DNA from: Nepenthes gracilis
Lineage: Eukaryota > Streptophyta > Magnoliopsida > Caryophyllales > Nepenthaceae
Direction of reading: 5' to 3'
Assembly: GCA_033239525.1 (NCBI GenBank)
Contig: BSYO01000014.1
Span: 15,980,021-16,044,020 of the forward strand
DNA: 64,000 nucleotides
In this document: positions 36,028 through 48,300 of the stretch, piece by piece
Layout: each line of letters begins with the position of its first letter
Numbering within the stretch: position 1 is the stretch's first letter
Notes under the pieces: generated by a model
Database searches by the model: none
What the model saw: the letters and a program-made list of their open reading frames with translations, nothing else
Told to the model about the DNA's origin: nothing
Program-made: the position numbers and the translations under genes

Positions 36028-36063
36028 GTTGTTGTTGTTATTTTATTATTATTATTATTACTA
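35948..36063 (+). repeat. (ATT)n microsatellite with GTT interruption
   Basis: About 26 ATT units are followed by a few GTT and then more ATT. It marks the exact point where the gypsy element is truncated. The isoleucine-rich open frame across it is an artefact of the repeat. Confidence 0.95.
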
Positions 36064-37311
36064 TTTTTACCTTATCCCTCATACTATTCAACAAACCAAA
36101 TAATGGAATACTAATTTTCACCTTATTCTATTTCAACAACCAAATATGATAATAATAATTTTAACTCTATTCTCATCCTATTCTATTCCCTGGAATAACT
36201 ATTCTATTCCTACTTTATTTCATTCCAACAACCAAACGTACCGTTAAGATTTTCAGTAGACTGTGCATAGATTCTGGCGCCTTCCTCCCGAGATATATTT
36301 TGATTTTGGAGGTGACCATTACAGTGAATCTTACATTCTTTGGAGATGCGAAAAATTAGTGCAGACGGCCGTTGTGACTCGAAGATGGGCACATGGGCCA
36401 ATCTGGACATCGACCGCGTGCGTCCTGTGTCGTGGCTGACCTGCTTTCCACTTCCCTGGTCAACGGCTTCATTGACCATCCTCGACTTAGATGAACCTCT
36501 ATTGGCCCACTTACTCTTCGTTCGATCAATAGCAGCGTTGACCGTCCAGACAAAAATGGGCCTCTGAAGATTTTGGCCGTTTTCTTCTTTGTGAACTAAC
36601 TCGTTACTGGCGTCCCCATCTGAACGTATTATTAGCTGTTTATTTATTTTCTCTATTGTATTTGCTTCTGTTCAATTGTTAGGGTTTGTACATTTATAAT
36701 ATTATCAACCAAATTATGTTTGGGATTAATGATAACCGATTCTTTAGATCTATTATTGTTGTGAATATGTTAACTTGGTGGTTGTTATTTGCAACCAAAT
36801 TTAACCATAGTGCAGATGTTATTTGAACTTAGGATCTCATAATTTTTTTGTTTAATTAGAAAAAAATTTTCATATAAAATTATTTATATAATTTATATAC
36901 TTAATTACGTATGTTTATTATTTCTAGTAGTTAGGTGATATAAAAGGATAGACAATGATGTCAAGGGTACCTTTTTCTAATAAGTGGTTTCTGAGAATTC
37001 TTCGACTTTGTATGAAAAAGATTTTGATACCCAAACCCCAACACTAAGCTGCACCATTTTGAAAATTTTCTACCATGGCTTCAGCTTTTACAAATCATTC
37101 AAAGGAATCAAAAGCTGAAAGTTTGATGATGCACGATTATTCCCACTACTAAAGAACTAGCAAAGCTATGACACAGACAACAAATATTATTGTGGTTTTC
37201 TTTAGTAGAATTATCTCATATAATATAGCATATATTTAATAATTCATCAAAATAATTAGAGATAATGATCCCATACAATTTTATTATATTTTATTAGAGA
37301 AACTACTCTTT
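36064..37311. other. Intergenic DNA; possible MITE-like piece, no gene seen
   Basis: 36064-36245 contains repeated 'CAACAACCAAA' and 'TATTCTATTC' words ending in 'CCAACAACCAAACGTACC', which look like one end of a small transposon. 36246-36600 is richer in G/C but has no recognisable protein. The remainder is AT-rich. Confidence 0.35.
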
Positions 37312-37316
37312 TAATG

Positions 37317-39784
37317 TATAATACCCGAGTTCTTATTTGATTTATTTTGATAATATTTATTATTTTGGGTATTTTAAAGACTTTGGAATTAATTGTGTAT
37401 TATGGGATTTTGAAGGAATTTGGTTTGCTGATCGGCACCTAAAGCACACCCGAGGAGTGCTTGAAATGTAGAATGCCGAGAAGGGGCGCCCAAGGCTGCA
37501 CCTAAGGCACAACTTCTTGAGAGGTTAGCGCTTGAGAGATGCTTGAGATAGCGCTCAAATGTTGTTTAAGTATAAAAGTAGGGGGCAGCGCGCTGTGCAG
37601 GCATTCGTGCAGGAGAAAAAAGAAGAGAAAGAGAGAGAGGAGAAGGAAGATGAGAGAGGAAGAAAAGATCGAGTAGAGTAGAGTATCCTTCTGTCAGATT
37701 TACTTGGTATAAGGTTGAGACAAGTATTTTTAAATTCCATCTTTGGTCTATTTTAGTATCTCATAAGCTTTATGTATATTTTGAAAATTTTTTATGCATG
37801 TTATTTTTAGTTACCCTATTTGTTTCCAGCGAAGATGCATGCCTTATTTATCAATTGATTTGGGATTTTATCATAAGACCTATGGAGCTAAATAAAATCA
37901 TACTAACGGAAGGTGAACATCAGTCCTATGTCGCATCTGGCATGAGATGATAAGGAGAGAGTTTCATCTATCGATGAACAGCGAATTGAAATACTCGTTT
38001 GGTCGAGGACTTCTAACAGAAAATGGCAGAGTCAGCAAGTAAGAATCCTACCAAGACCTCCGAGATTAAGAGCGCTAGAGCTAGAAGCGGCAATTTGATA
38101 ATGATATAGTGACATTGCTTTTTCGGCCCGAACCAAAGATAAATTGGATCGTATTTTGCAATATTTTTCTTTAGCACGAGATTTTTTAGTCTCACATGTC
38201 TACCATTTCATCACCAATGCATCTTGAAAGTGATTCGTCATTCGCCAAATTTCATATTCGACATATTCATTATGTTATTCTATTCGAGTGGTAAGTATCT
38301 AAGATAACATATTTTGTGTATCAGTATGTTTACTTGAAAAAAATCAAGAAAACCTACATTGGTCGTGCATTAGTACTCATGTATGTTGCCTGGGGATTGA
38401 GATTGCTACTCTGTGATATGATTTCGATTCGGATATGTGATTTGTGGTACCTCTCCCGATGGAGAGACTGTGTTCCCAACGAAAAAATTATGCGACGTTG
38501 ACTCACCCCATTTTATTTTAATGAGAATTATCGTAAGTAAATTGAACAAAAATTAATATATTCAAACGTCATAATATATGTATTAAATTTAAAAATTACA
38601 CTCAAAACTATAGGTGGTAAAATATAATGAGTAAATTTCTTATCTATGGGAGACAGAGTACATAAATGGCCCTACCCATGGGTCTAAATAGTGATTGCTA
38701 TGATTTAAAGTTATTTGTAGTATATGTAACACTTCCTCAAGTTGGTCTTTTAATATTTGGTTCTCCAATTTTGTGCATCTTTTGTATTTTTACATGAATT
38801 TATATTTGGATTTCGATTTGGTATTTGCAGGTTTGTCTCCAATTAGAATTTGGTTAGTCTCGTATATTTAAATATGTGATTTGTTTCAAAATATATCTCG
38901 ATTTATATAATTTTATTTCGATATTTATTTCTTTGTATATGATTTGGATCCGGATTTTGATTCGTTTAATATATGTTTTGTATAGATATGATTTGATTTG
39001 GATTGTGAGATTTAATTCTAGATCACGATTTGTTACGAGCTTGTACCGATAGGATTATAATTTAATTCACATTATGATTTGAGTACGAGATTATCCCTAT
39101 GACTTTCGATATTTGATTATAATTTGAATTTGTAATTTGACTTTTGATATTTGACTTTGGATTTATTATTTGACTTTCGATATCGGGTTTTTCAGATTTA
39201 TATATTGGGTTTTCAGATTTGTATCTTTTATCCATTTTAAATATGTTATGAACACTCCCTCTGATTTGTCGAATACATTTATTTATATTATATGATATGA
39301 TACTTGTTAAATTCTAAATTCACGTTTTCTATTATTATCCCTTCAGATTAGTGGGTTTCAATATATTGTGGGAGATTAGACGTGATTTAATGTAGTTTTA
39401 TCTTTTGGTGAGTTCAGTTCTATTTTCAGATTACATTTGTATCATATGCATTTGAACTTTGAGTTCGGCCGGTTATAGGCCTTGGTTATATGGGATTTGA
39501 TGGGCTGATTTACATATGTATTGGACATGATGTGGTTGGTTCTATTCCTACCTTATAACTGTTTGGAGTAAATTATATATATTATTATTCAAACAAATTT
39601 TCGATAAAGTCCTATGATGAGTTTTAGGTTTAGTCAAATGTTATTAATTAGATGATGAAATTTTTTGGTTTGTCTGTTAAATCACACCTGATTTAGAATC
39701 TATTTATTATTATATAATTATTTAAAAATTTTAATATTTGTGAATAATAATTGATTAAATTTATTTGGGTTCGAGTTCATGACA
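37317..39784 (+). mobile_element. Solo LTR, same family, with perfect 5-bp duplication
   Basis: Starts TATAATACCCGAG (first dinucleotide TG changed to TA) and ends CGAGTTCATGACA. The start and end blocks match the nested LTR at 33209-35030 read on its minus strand. It is flanked by TAATG at 37312-37316 and TAATG at 39785-39789. A TATAAAAG box at 37571 is followed by an A/G-rich leader (37613-37680). Length is 2,468 bp. No internal coding region is present. Confidence 0.82.
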
Positions 39785-40914
39785 TAATGGGTGATACTTT
39801 TAATAGAAAATTGATATTTATATAATTAGATATAAATTTTCTTCCTACTTTATAAATAATAAAACTATTCATCGTATTTGTGTGGATAAAAGAATAATTT
39901 TCTTGATAGAATAGACACTTCTAATGATTTGAATTGAAAAAAAATTGTCCTAATTTTCACATTGCATTCTAATTTAAAAAATAGTCATCCAAAACAGATG
40001 TGTAATCAATTTCTTCATAAAATTTATGCATCTCTCAGTAAGAAGATATATAAGGGTGAAAGAATTTAAAAAGTTCTTCAAAAAAGGAATGCTAAGCATT
40101 GATGTGGGTATGTTATCAATTTCTAATTTCCCATTATAAATTTACAAAATAATATAATAATTCATCCATTTATAAAATACTTTAATCTCTAAGAATTTTA
40201 CACTTTTTGAGGTGCTAACTTACAAGAACATTTCTAGTGTCATGACATGATCTCCATGACTAATGAGGATAAAGGTCGAGTAAAACAATTTGTGAATGGA
40301 AAGTGGTACACATACAATATTTTTATAATAATTTTTTGTTAGTTGACATGCCATGGCAGTTGGTGAATCTTTATATATTGTTTTTGTTTAGATCAGATTC
40401 AATAGATTCTACTCGACATCACATAAAATTATAATATCATGATAGTTATAAACACTTTATATTTATAAAATTATGGGACAATCTTTTCAGTTTTTAGTCG
40501 AAATTAACATAAATGAGCGACTCATGATGCCACAAAACCATCACTTACCATGCAGCTGTAAAATTTGTGAGGATAAACACGTATGACAAAGAGCAATAGC
40601 AAAATTTTCTTAATATGATGAAGCTCAAATTGGTAAATATGAGAGAAAAGATCATTTTTCTGAAGAGATTCGATTCAGAGTCATTATTTATCTAATGTCT
40701 AATATTTAAAAAATGAAAAAAAAAAATCCAACTAAGCTGATATCAACAAACAATTCATCTAATACTTACCATACAATTGACATTATATTGAGGAAAAAGT
40801 GTATCAACTTTTGACATCTTGGTATTTGCAGATTTATAATTGGTGCGAGTTTGAGTCTAATCTCTTATAAACAAACGGCAAAGTAATTCACTATGGGAAT
40901 TAATCCTTAGTTTA
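39785..40914. other. AT-rich intergenic DNA, no gene seen
   Basis: No credible reading frame or repeat family was recognised between the solo LTR and the next LTR-like repeat. Confidence 0.4.
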
Positions 40915-42060
40915 GTTAAATTATGGTGGATCCGATAACTTTATGAACCGACCCAACAGAAGCCTAATGAAACACCACGAAATTCGGAGCCCAAAAAGCA
41001 ACATGGCAAGCCTAATCAATAGCCCAAGTTGCTTGACCCAAAGACGGTCCAACAACTCAGCGGCCCGGCCCAAAGAAGACCCGTAGGTTACGCTTGCCAT
41101 AATGAGATGGGCAATCACAACTCAACAAATATTATCCCTAATCATGCTATCGCCCCCAATAAGGAAACTATTATGCGGGGCCACGATAACTTACTATAAC
41201 TAGCTCGACGAATCTCTACAAAATATTTGTCGAATAGGCATTTCCCCAGAATGGTAAGAATAGCTCAGTGAATCATGATAGACAACTGTCACTGGCTTTG
41301 ACGCCCAAAGCAAAATCAGCTCACTCTTTCATTATAAGTATGCACCCTTTTCTCTATGTGAAAAGGAGACTTGAAATTCAAAAGATTCTGGGCTCATAGA
41401 GGAGGAAAAATGGCAAAATAAAAAGAAAAGAGCAAGCCATCTACGAGCATGAAAAAGAGACCGGTGGATATGCTTCTTTCCGCCGGCACACGAGGGCCCA
41501 TTCTTCCTCCAGTCAACCACTCTTCAATGGGTGCATTCACCAGTCAACCACTCTGCGACAAAGGCATCACTCTCTCCATAATCCTGTCTTCAACAAGAGC
41601 CAAATCCTCCATTTTCAAATCAACCTTCAGGTGGGCACACCTTCAACCCGCCCCCAAATGGGCACATTTCTAAGATACTCATCAAGTAGGTGCGTCTCTA
41701 AACTATCCCTCAGGTGGGTACACCTCCAAGATACCCCTCAAGCGAGCTCACCTCTAAGCCGCTTATTTGTCGGGCACACTAAATATTCAATCCCCGATAA
41801 CATGCATTCATATATTTTTCTCATATCCCCACATTTTTCTATCCGTTGAAAAATATTTCTAATTTGAGCGTTGAAAGATATTTTGAAGAGCGAGTCCCGT
41901 CAATCCTTTGATATCTTATTTTAGTTATATTGTATAGAGTTTAAGTTAAAGGTACGGGGACCAAACTGACTTCAGTCGACTCATTGAGAAAGATTGAGCA
42001 GCTCCTTAACCCGTCGAAAAACCTAAATTCAATAATGCATCAAATTATTTATAGACAAAT
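40915..42060 (+). mobile_element. LTR-like repeat, copy B
   Basis: This copy is parallel to the one at 480-1440: a promoter-like TTATAAGTATGCACCC (near 41332), then an A/G-rich leader, short tandem repeats, a 'GCATTCATATATTTTTCTC' block (near 41805) and 'TCTAATTTGAGCGTTGAAA' (near 41850). Upstream is a GC-richer segment (40920-41330) with several AGCCCAA/GGCCCAA words. No coding domain was found. Exact ends and target duplication were not established. Confidence 0.48.
41625..41765 (+). repeat. About 28-bp minisatellite in the LTR-like repeat
   Basis: Five diverged units, such as CAGGTGGGTACACCTCCAAG followed by ATACCCCT, occur in a row. Unit starts lie near 41628, 41655, 41686, 41711 and 41738. 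Related words lie at 41500-41560. Confidence 0.6.
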
Positions 42061-42950
42061 GAAAATAAATCAGAGAAAATAGAACTGCGTTAAATGGGGG
42101 AGAAAAAAATAGGGTAAATCAAATAGAAATTCTTTTATAAATACAAAATTAGTGCGAAAAGGCTAGGGCCAGGGTTTTTAGGGAAAAATCGGTTGAGTTA
42201 TGATTGATAAATAAGTAATTTACTTTTTAAAATTTTCATTTCTTTCATTTACTTTTATTATATTCCAAATTAAAGTGTGATTATTTTTGCCCTAAAACTA
42301 TTATATATTTTTTAAATTTTTATTATAATTTTACCAATAAATAAATAAAATATATTCTATTTTTATAGGTGTTAATAAATCATATCAGACAATATGACCC
42401 ATCTATTTGGACTATTCACTTATTAACAGGTCATGCTGACATATCACGTTTAAAAATAAAATTTTTTTATAAATATAAGTGTGCTATATCGGTACGATCT
42501 GTGTATAAATAGGCCATGCTAGATATAGTATAAAATTCAAAGTTTTAACTTAATACGGCATATGAACTGTGATAAGTTAGGTCAAATGTATTTATGTGCC
42601 ATGCTATGAGTCAGCATAATATAGCCCGACTCATATATTAAAAAATAAAAAATATATATATTAAAAATAAAATTATTTTTTATTGTCTTCTGAACCCTCT
42701 TGCCCTCCCTCCCAACCGCAAACATAACCGGTGGATCGTCAACCATGCAGCATGACGTAATTCAAAATATTTGATAATGCTCCCCCTCCCGAGAGTTGAT
42801 AAGAAAGCCCTAGGTCGAGGCTCCCTAAACTGAAATCGCCATCGACTTCGACTGAGCTAAGAAGAGGAACAGAAAGGACGCAAGTGCACATCCAGACTAC
42901 CAATGGCGATTCGTCTCCCACCGAGTCGGAATTCGCAGTTCCTGTAGGTA

Positions 42951-42952
<2 letters not shown>
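42061..42952. other. Intergenic DNA, no gene assigned
   Basis: AT-rich up to about 42680, then GC-richer with an ATG at 42904 just before a microsatellite. No consistent gene model could be built from that ATG. Confidence 0.35.

Positions 42953-43015
<63 letters not shown>
42953..43015 (+). repeat. (CT)n(TA)n compound microsatellite
   Basis: About 11 CT units run straight into about 21 TA units. It is a pure simple repeat and probably polymorphic in length. Confidence 0.95.
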
Positions 43016-43018
<3 letters not shown>

Positions 43019-45282
43019 CTTCACGTTCAGGGGGGAAGCAAGGGAGACGGGTTGCGACAGTAATGAGTCACGGCCGCTGGCCAGATTGGTGCCCGAATCA
43101 GGGGACTTTTTACACCACTTTGGATTCGAATTTTGGAAAAAAAGGCCCCCGTTTTTTGGTTGGTAAAAGTTTCATCTATAAATTCATAGCTTTGCAAGCT
43201 GTGACCAACAGCAATCTGTATATACAAAACAGATTTAGAAGTGTTCTTATTTTTTAAATATATTTTTTGTGCGTTTTGAACTAGTTTTAAATCGAACTTT
43301 AAAACAAATTCAAAGAAATGGCTGGAAAACTGTAATCAAATTTTTTGGGAGTTTTCTGAGGACGATTTGGTTTATAGTTTTTGAGAAAACCATTTCAAAA
43401 ATATGTCAATGAAGATCATCTACCCTTCAGAGATGAAATTTAAATAAGATCTGGAACAGGTTGCCCACCTGATGAATGACATGAATTAAACTAACGCAAA
43501 TAAGGCAAAATTTGTATTATAATAGTGAAAGTTGAAAACTTAATTAGGAAAAATAGAAGTCGATGGTGTAACATCTAAGAAGACATTAGTAAAGCACTTG
43601 CAAAGAGGATGCTTAGACTGGAAAATGAGTTGAGAAGCGTAGATTCTTCTGTAAGATCTGATGCTGTTGCTCCCTGAGAGAAAAGGACTTTGAGGATAAT
43701 TTAAGGCTTTTAGGATTGAGATTCTAAGACAAAAAACATTCACATGGTTCTCCATTTAAATGTTTTTTTAGCTTTATTTGGCTGAGTTCACGTAGCTGCA
43801 TACATAAATGCTACCATAATGTCAGTAATCTAAGTTGTGTCCGCTGTTGCTGCCTTTTCCTGCACTTGTTGCATAGTTCATATTTTTATGCTGCTTTTGG
43901 ATTTACCAGTTGTTCTATTTCCTAATCAAACTATCAGTTCTGCATAAACCTTAACCTTTATCATCAATAAATAAAAAAATTTCAATGGTAGTTCTTTAAG
44001 GTGGTTCCATTTATAGCGTGCACTACATGAGTATGACAACAAGGTTGAATGAAACAAGAAGATATCAATCACACATTCACACAGATATATATTTGTTCTA
44101 ATATGTAAATAAATCGTGAATATGGTCCAAGTAATAAATGCTCATGTTTCCTTTGGGTTCCAATTCCAATATGATGAACTCAAGAACTAGTGTGTTTGGC
44201 AGGTTGCTTTTGTCTGGAGAGGGGCTGGTAGTAGTTCAATTTTAAGTTAATAGTACTATAACACATGGAGTATCATTGCATGCCTCATGAACCAGCACAG
44301 ACAACTGGGTCAAGACACCCAAAAAGGCCAGGGGACCCTCCCTATTAGAAAAACCTCAATTCCCAGAATCAGGCTGTTAGGATGCATATCAACCACCTAT
44401 TTGTCTTAGGAATGAAAATTCTTTTCATCTTTTGTTTCCATTAATGGAGTTATGGCATCCAAGACCAAATCAGGAATTAGATTGTCGAAGGCGTATTATT
44501 AAGTTTTCTTTAAGCATGGTTGATCTAATGGTCTTGTTATTGACATTCATTTACTGCTTTCCCCTTCTGATCCTTTTTGCTGTAATTTCTATTTACAACT
44601 TCAGTACTAACTGTGTTTATTTCAATCATCATATTGAAAGAGAATGATATTAATATAATTTACACGGGTCAGATGGAAAAGATAAAATTAAAAGGGAATT
44701 GATATACTTTTACTAGAAATTAGTTGGTATCAACATCACAGCATTATCTTCCTTTGGAATAGAGTTGTCCATGAAAGTGGACATTTCCCTTCTTTGTCAG
44801 TGTTAATTCCAAATCTGATGAACAAATAGTGGTCATGATAGTTATCTGTAAAATCTCCTGACACTAAATTCTTGAGTTATCAAAAGATAGGGAAACCTAT
44901 TCTATTTACTTTGAAATTATTGCTTCCACTGTAAACATCTTTACTGTATTACTAGAACTGGTTACTGTGGATAATTCAAGTTCTATAATCCTTTCATTCA
45001 TGGAAAAAGCATATCCTTTTACATAACTTCCAATATGATGCCTAATTCAGTGTCGAAGTGCATAAAACTTTGAAATGAATTCAGGTGAGCCTTGATGAGG
45101 TGATGCTATTAGTTTTATTCTCTAATGTTTGACGTGGAACTTTCTTGTGTTCTTACCATTCCAAAAATATATCACTTACGGAAGAAGTTGTATATCTGTA
45201 CAAGCCACCGCTTTTTAATCCTTGACAAGCAGCAAAATTACTAGTGCCGAATGCCTTACATAATTATTTATCAATTATGTAG
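43016..45282. other. Gene-free stretch; no feature recognised
   Basis: Composition is intron-like, with scattered T-rich tracts and no long reading frame. It could be an intron of the doubtful gene discussed at 45283-46114. Confidence 0.35.
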
Positions 45283-46114
45283 CTGGAGAGAGAAGTCCTA
45301 GAGCTGATTCCGCAACGGGCCCTCACTCTGTCAAAGATTCAGAACCTGCCTCAGGGAGTCACGCATGATAAAAATCATATAAGATGGGTATGTGAGATTT
45401 ATGTTTGCGATCTGAGTCTAAATCAAAGTTCTTTCTTCATGTCAATTGATGTTCATGTATTATGTATAGAAAGGTCTTATTACCCTAAGCTTTATATCTG
45501 ACAATATTGGGGAAGTTCAACTTCAGGGGCATCTAATTTGTTAGGTCATCATTCATTGATACTGGTTCCAGTGCCTTCGAAACATCTGACTCTTCTGTAG
45601 GAAGCAGGAGTATTTCTGATGAAAGCTACCTGCTTTGTGGCTTTGAGGGGGATCTTTATAGTGTCTTCCTGTGATGCTTCTCCCTCACTGTTGATTGAAA
45701 CACTTATCTCTGTTGAAACTGATTCATCCAGAGTTCCTGAGAGGATTGTTAAGCAAACTAGTGAAAATTTAGAAGTCCTCTGCAGGAAAGTTCGTTGTAT
45801 TGAATCTGAAGAGTCATCGATGGTTATTAATGCAAAAATCACTTCATTATCTCCTGAAGCTATCCACAAAATTTTACCATTGATGGGTGATGAGAATGCA
45901 GCAGGCACAAATCGGGAACTAGTGTCAATGTTGCTAAGAAATGATAGAGAGCTGTGTAATGTCTATCCAAACTTACCCTCTTCCTTCTCCAAAGGACCAT
46001 CTGCTTGGCATGAGACAAATGATGAGTCTGAACGTAGAAAAAACTTGAATTTAGTTGAGAGTAGATGTTATGTGGCATGTTGTTATGTAAAAGCCCATGG
46101 GGACTCTTACACAA
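45283..46114 (+). pseudogene. Possible exons of a decayed, unidentified gene
   Basis: 45283-45390 is open for 36 codons (LEREVLELIPQRALTLSKIQ...), preceded by a ...TATGTAG acceptor and followed by a GTATGTG donor, so it looks like a real exon. 45546-46114 has two overlapping open frames, one ending in a TGA at about 45672 and one continuing to the LTR at 46115, as if a frameshift had occurred. No in-phase join from the first piece to the second was found, and no family was recognised. It may be a pseudogene, an unrecognised lineage-specific gene or old transposon sequence. Confidence 0.28.
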
Positions 46115-46640
46115 TGTAAGGATTGTTTGAAGGAAGAAAGGGGACTGAGAATGACCAAATGCAAAGAGAAAATAGAGAAGTGAAGCAGAAAGAGGAGCCT
46201 AATCCAAGAAGGGACTCGGAACTACTGTTGTTCATTCATTTCATCATATCTGAATATTACATCACAGGTATGGCTTAATATAACCAAAGCCATCAGCAAC
46301 TACTCTCAACTAATACTAACCATAAAATGTTAACAACCCATCCACTTGCCTAAGTAAGCCCTCAACCCTTTAAACAGCCTAATCTTTGGCTGCTTACTGG
46401 TCTGGCCGAGTGCTAAGGCTTCTGATATGCTGGACGATTTTCCACCATGGAAATGCTTTGTAGTTTTCTTTGTCCTGATTATTGCATGACCGTACTCCCC
46501 CAAGGAGCATTCTTGTCCTCAAGGGTGGAAACGGTTGGGGTACTGATATGGATGATAAATTTGTGGACTGAATTTGTGGAAGGTCTACTAAATTTGTCAC
46601 CCCGTCTTCCAAAACTATTGCAAAAACAAATAGCTGACTG
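46115..46640 (-). mobile_element. LTR plus purine tract and 3' end of a gypsy-like element
   Basis: 46115-46486 starts TGTAAGGATTG and ends GATTATTGCA, about 372 bp, with TG...CA ends. Next to it on the minus strand is a purine-rich CTTGGGGGAGTACGG, a typical polypurine tract just before a 3' LTR. The preceding minus-strand words CTTGAGGACAAGAATG are common at the 3' coding end of plant gypsy elements. The rest of the element is not recognisable. Confidence 0.5.
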
Positions 46641-48059
46641 ATATTTGTTATTCTATATTAGTTCACTACAACTATCAAGAGATTTCAGCATCCTTATAAC
46701 ACATCTATTAGTTTATGTGTGAATGATCCGAGGTCTTGATCAAGATGATCTCTCAACTGTATGGAAGAGGACTTGTTGATTAAAAATCTGCCATTTTGCT
46801 TGAAGTGGATGAGGAAGAGGAAGACCAATTGGTATTGGAAATGCCATAGGGGGCATTCATTGAGCTGGTTTGGCAGTAGTTAGGCATACCAAGTTGGAAT
46901 TGGATGCCTCGTAATACCAGAATTATGATATTTCTTCTTGCTTCGTGTATCTTAAAGTGACTGTTGCTTCTGTGAGTAAAGGCAGGCTGATTTTCTGAAC
47001 AACTTCTGGCAAAGATTCTCAGGAAACTGTTGATGTTGTGCAGGAAACTGATGTGTTTTGTTTCCAGGACAGATTCAATGCTGCCCTCTTGTTGTACTTC
47101 GTCTGGATGACAATGGTCTTGTTGTAGAATCTGATCTCCATACTATGAGGCAATAGTGGTCCATATTTGAGTCCTTTTTCCGTGACTCTATTAGGTTGTG
47201 GGTTACTCCTTTATGAATTTCACATCTATTGGAAGTGCTATTTTTTCACTTTTAGAGCTGTCAAAGTGTTCTGCACAAAGTTTGTTTGAGTGGTAATTTT
47301 TAACGGAGATTTCGCGAGAAGGTCACAAGCTGGTTGTCTAAGCACTAGTTCTAGGAAGATTCCAGGAGCATTTCGCAAGAATACCGTGCGCTGGCGCTTA
47401 AAGCGCCAAACTTGAGAAAATTTCCAGTGGCACACTGCAAGAGGATCATATAAGCTACCACTCAGGATATGAAATGTCTTATTGTGATTTTAAGGTGAAT
47501 GAGAGATCATTTCAACGTAAGAGGCGCTGCAACAGGCGCTGCAACAATGAGAGAAAAGAGAGAAAAAAAATAATAGGAAGATTTTTGGCAACCGGTTGAA
47601 ATCCAATTCAAAGCTCTATTCTTTGTCAATCTCAGAAACGTTGTTCTAATGTTGATTCTAGAACATACTGCTAATTGGCTATTAATTTTCTCGTTATATT
47701 TTCTCTTATGTGATTACTAGATATGTCAAGGGTTGTATATCAATCAGTTATTTAGACGTGTTGTTGTGAAGAGATCTCACGTAGAGTTATTTATAGCTTA
47801 ACACTTTGTAGTAGATTTATTTGGAAGTTGTCCGTCGGCTTTTCCCTTAATTGAAAAGGATTGTTCACATTAAATATTGTCATACAATTTTTATATGCTT
47901 GGTTGCATGCTTTTTTCTCTTATGCTCTCACAGTATTTGGTGACTAATAATTGATGGAAAGATTCAGGGGTTCGTTTCTATTGCGTTGGTATTGTGTGTG
48001 TTCTGGAACCAACCATATCCATCTGAAAAATAATGTATGAGTGAAAACATTAGAGTATT
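46641..48059. other. Unresolved repeat-like DNA
   Basis: This stretch contains short open pieces (for example near 47080-47150, after a TTTCCAG) and inverted GGCGCTTAAAGCGCC words near 47392. Parts resemble LTR leader sequence, but no element could be delimited. Confidence 0.3.
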
Positions 48060-48300
48060 GGTGATCACCCCTTGCAGATTAGTACTCGTAGGTATCAATA
48101 TCAAGGCCTCCCGATATCGATATTTTTAGATGTTGAAATAATATTACGATATATTTTCATATCAGTTGATACTGCCGATATTTAAAATATCAGTCAATTC
48201 AATCCTGTCAACTTACAATTTTTAGAAATATTTTTTTATCCAATACATTTGATATTAATATGTGTTGTCTGATACCGATATGACTATGACACAACTTGTA
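48060..48300 (+). repeat. Dispersed CCAATATTG-rich repeat, copy 3
   Basis: Shares ordered blocks with 6370-6665: 'CGATATCGATATTTTTAGAT'-like start, 'CAACTTACAATTTTTAGAA', then 'TATGTGTTGTCTGATACC' and a GATATGAC end. It lies about 41 kb away, in intergenic DNA, and in the same orientation. Confidence 0.6.

Noticed and set aside
35830..36114. Frame with a long poly-isoleucine run
   Set aside because: It is the tail of the broken RT running into an ATT microsatellite, not a gene.
36340..36567. GC-richer 75-codon frame (MRKISADGRC...)
   Set aside because: There is no recognisable domain, and frames on the other strand are equally open. Left as intergenic.
47238..47435. GGCGCTTAAAGCGCC palindrome as a regulatory site
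   Set aside because: It lies in unresolved repeat-like DNA with no gene nearby, so no function can be supported.
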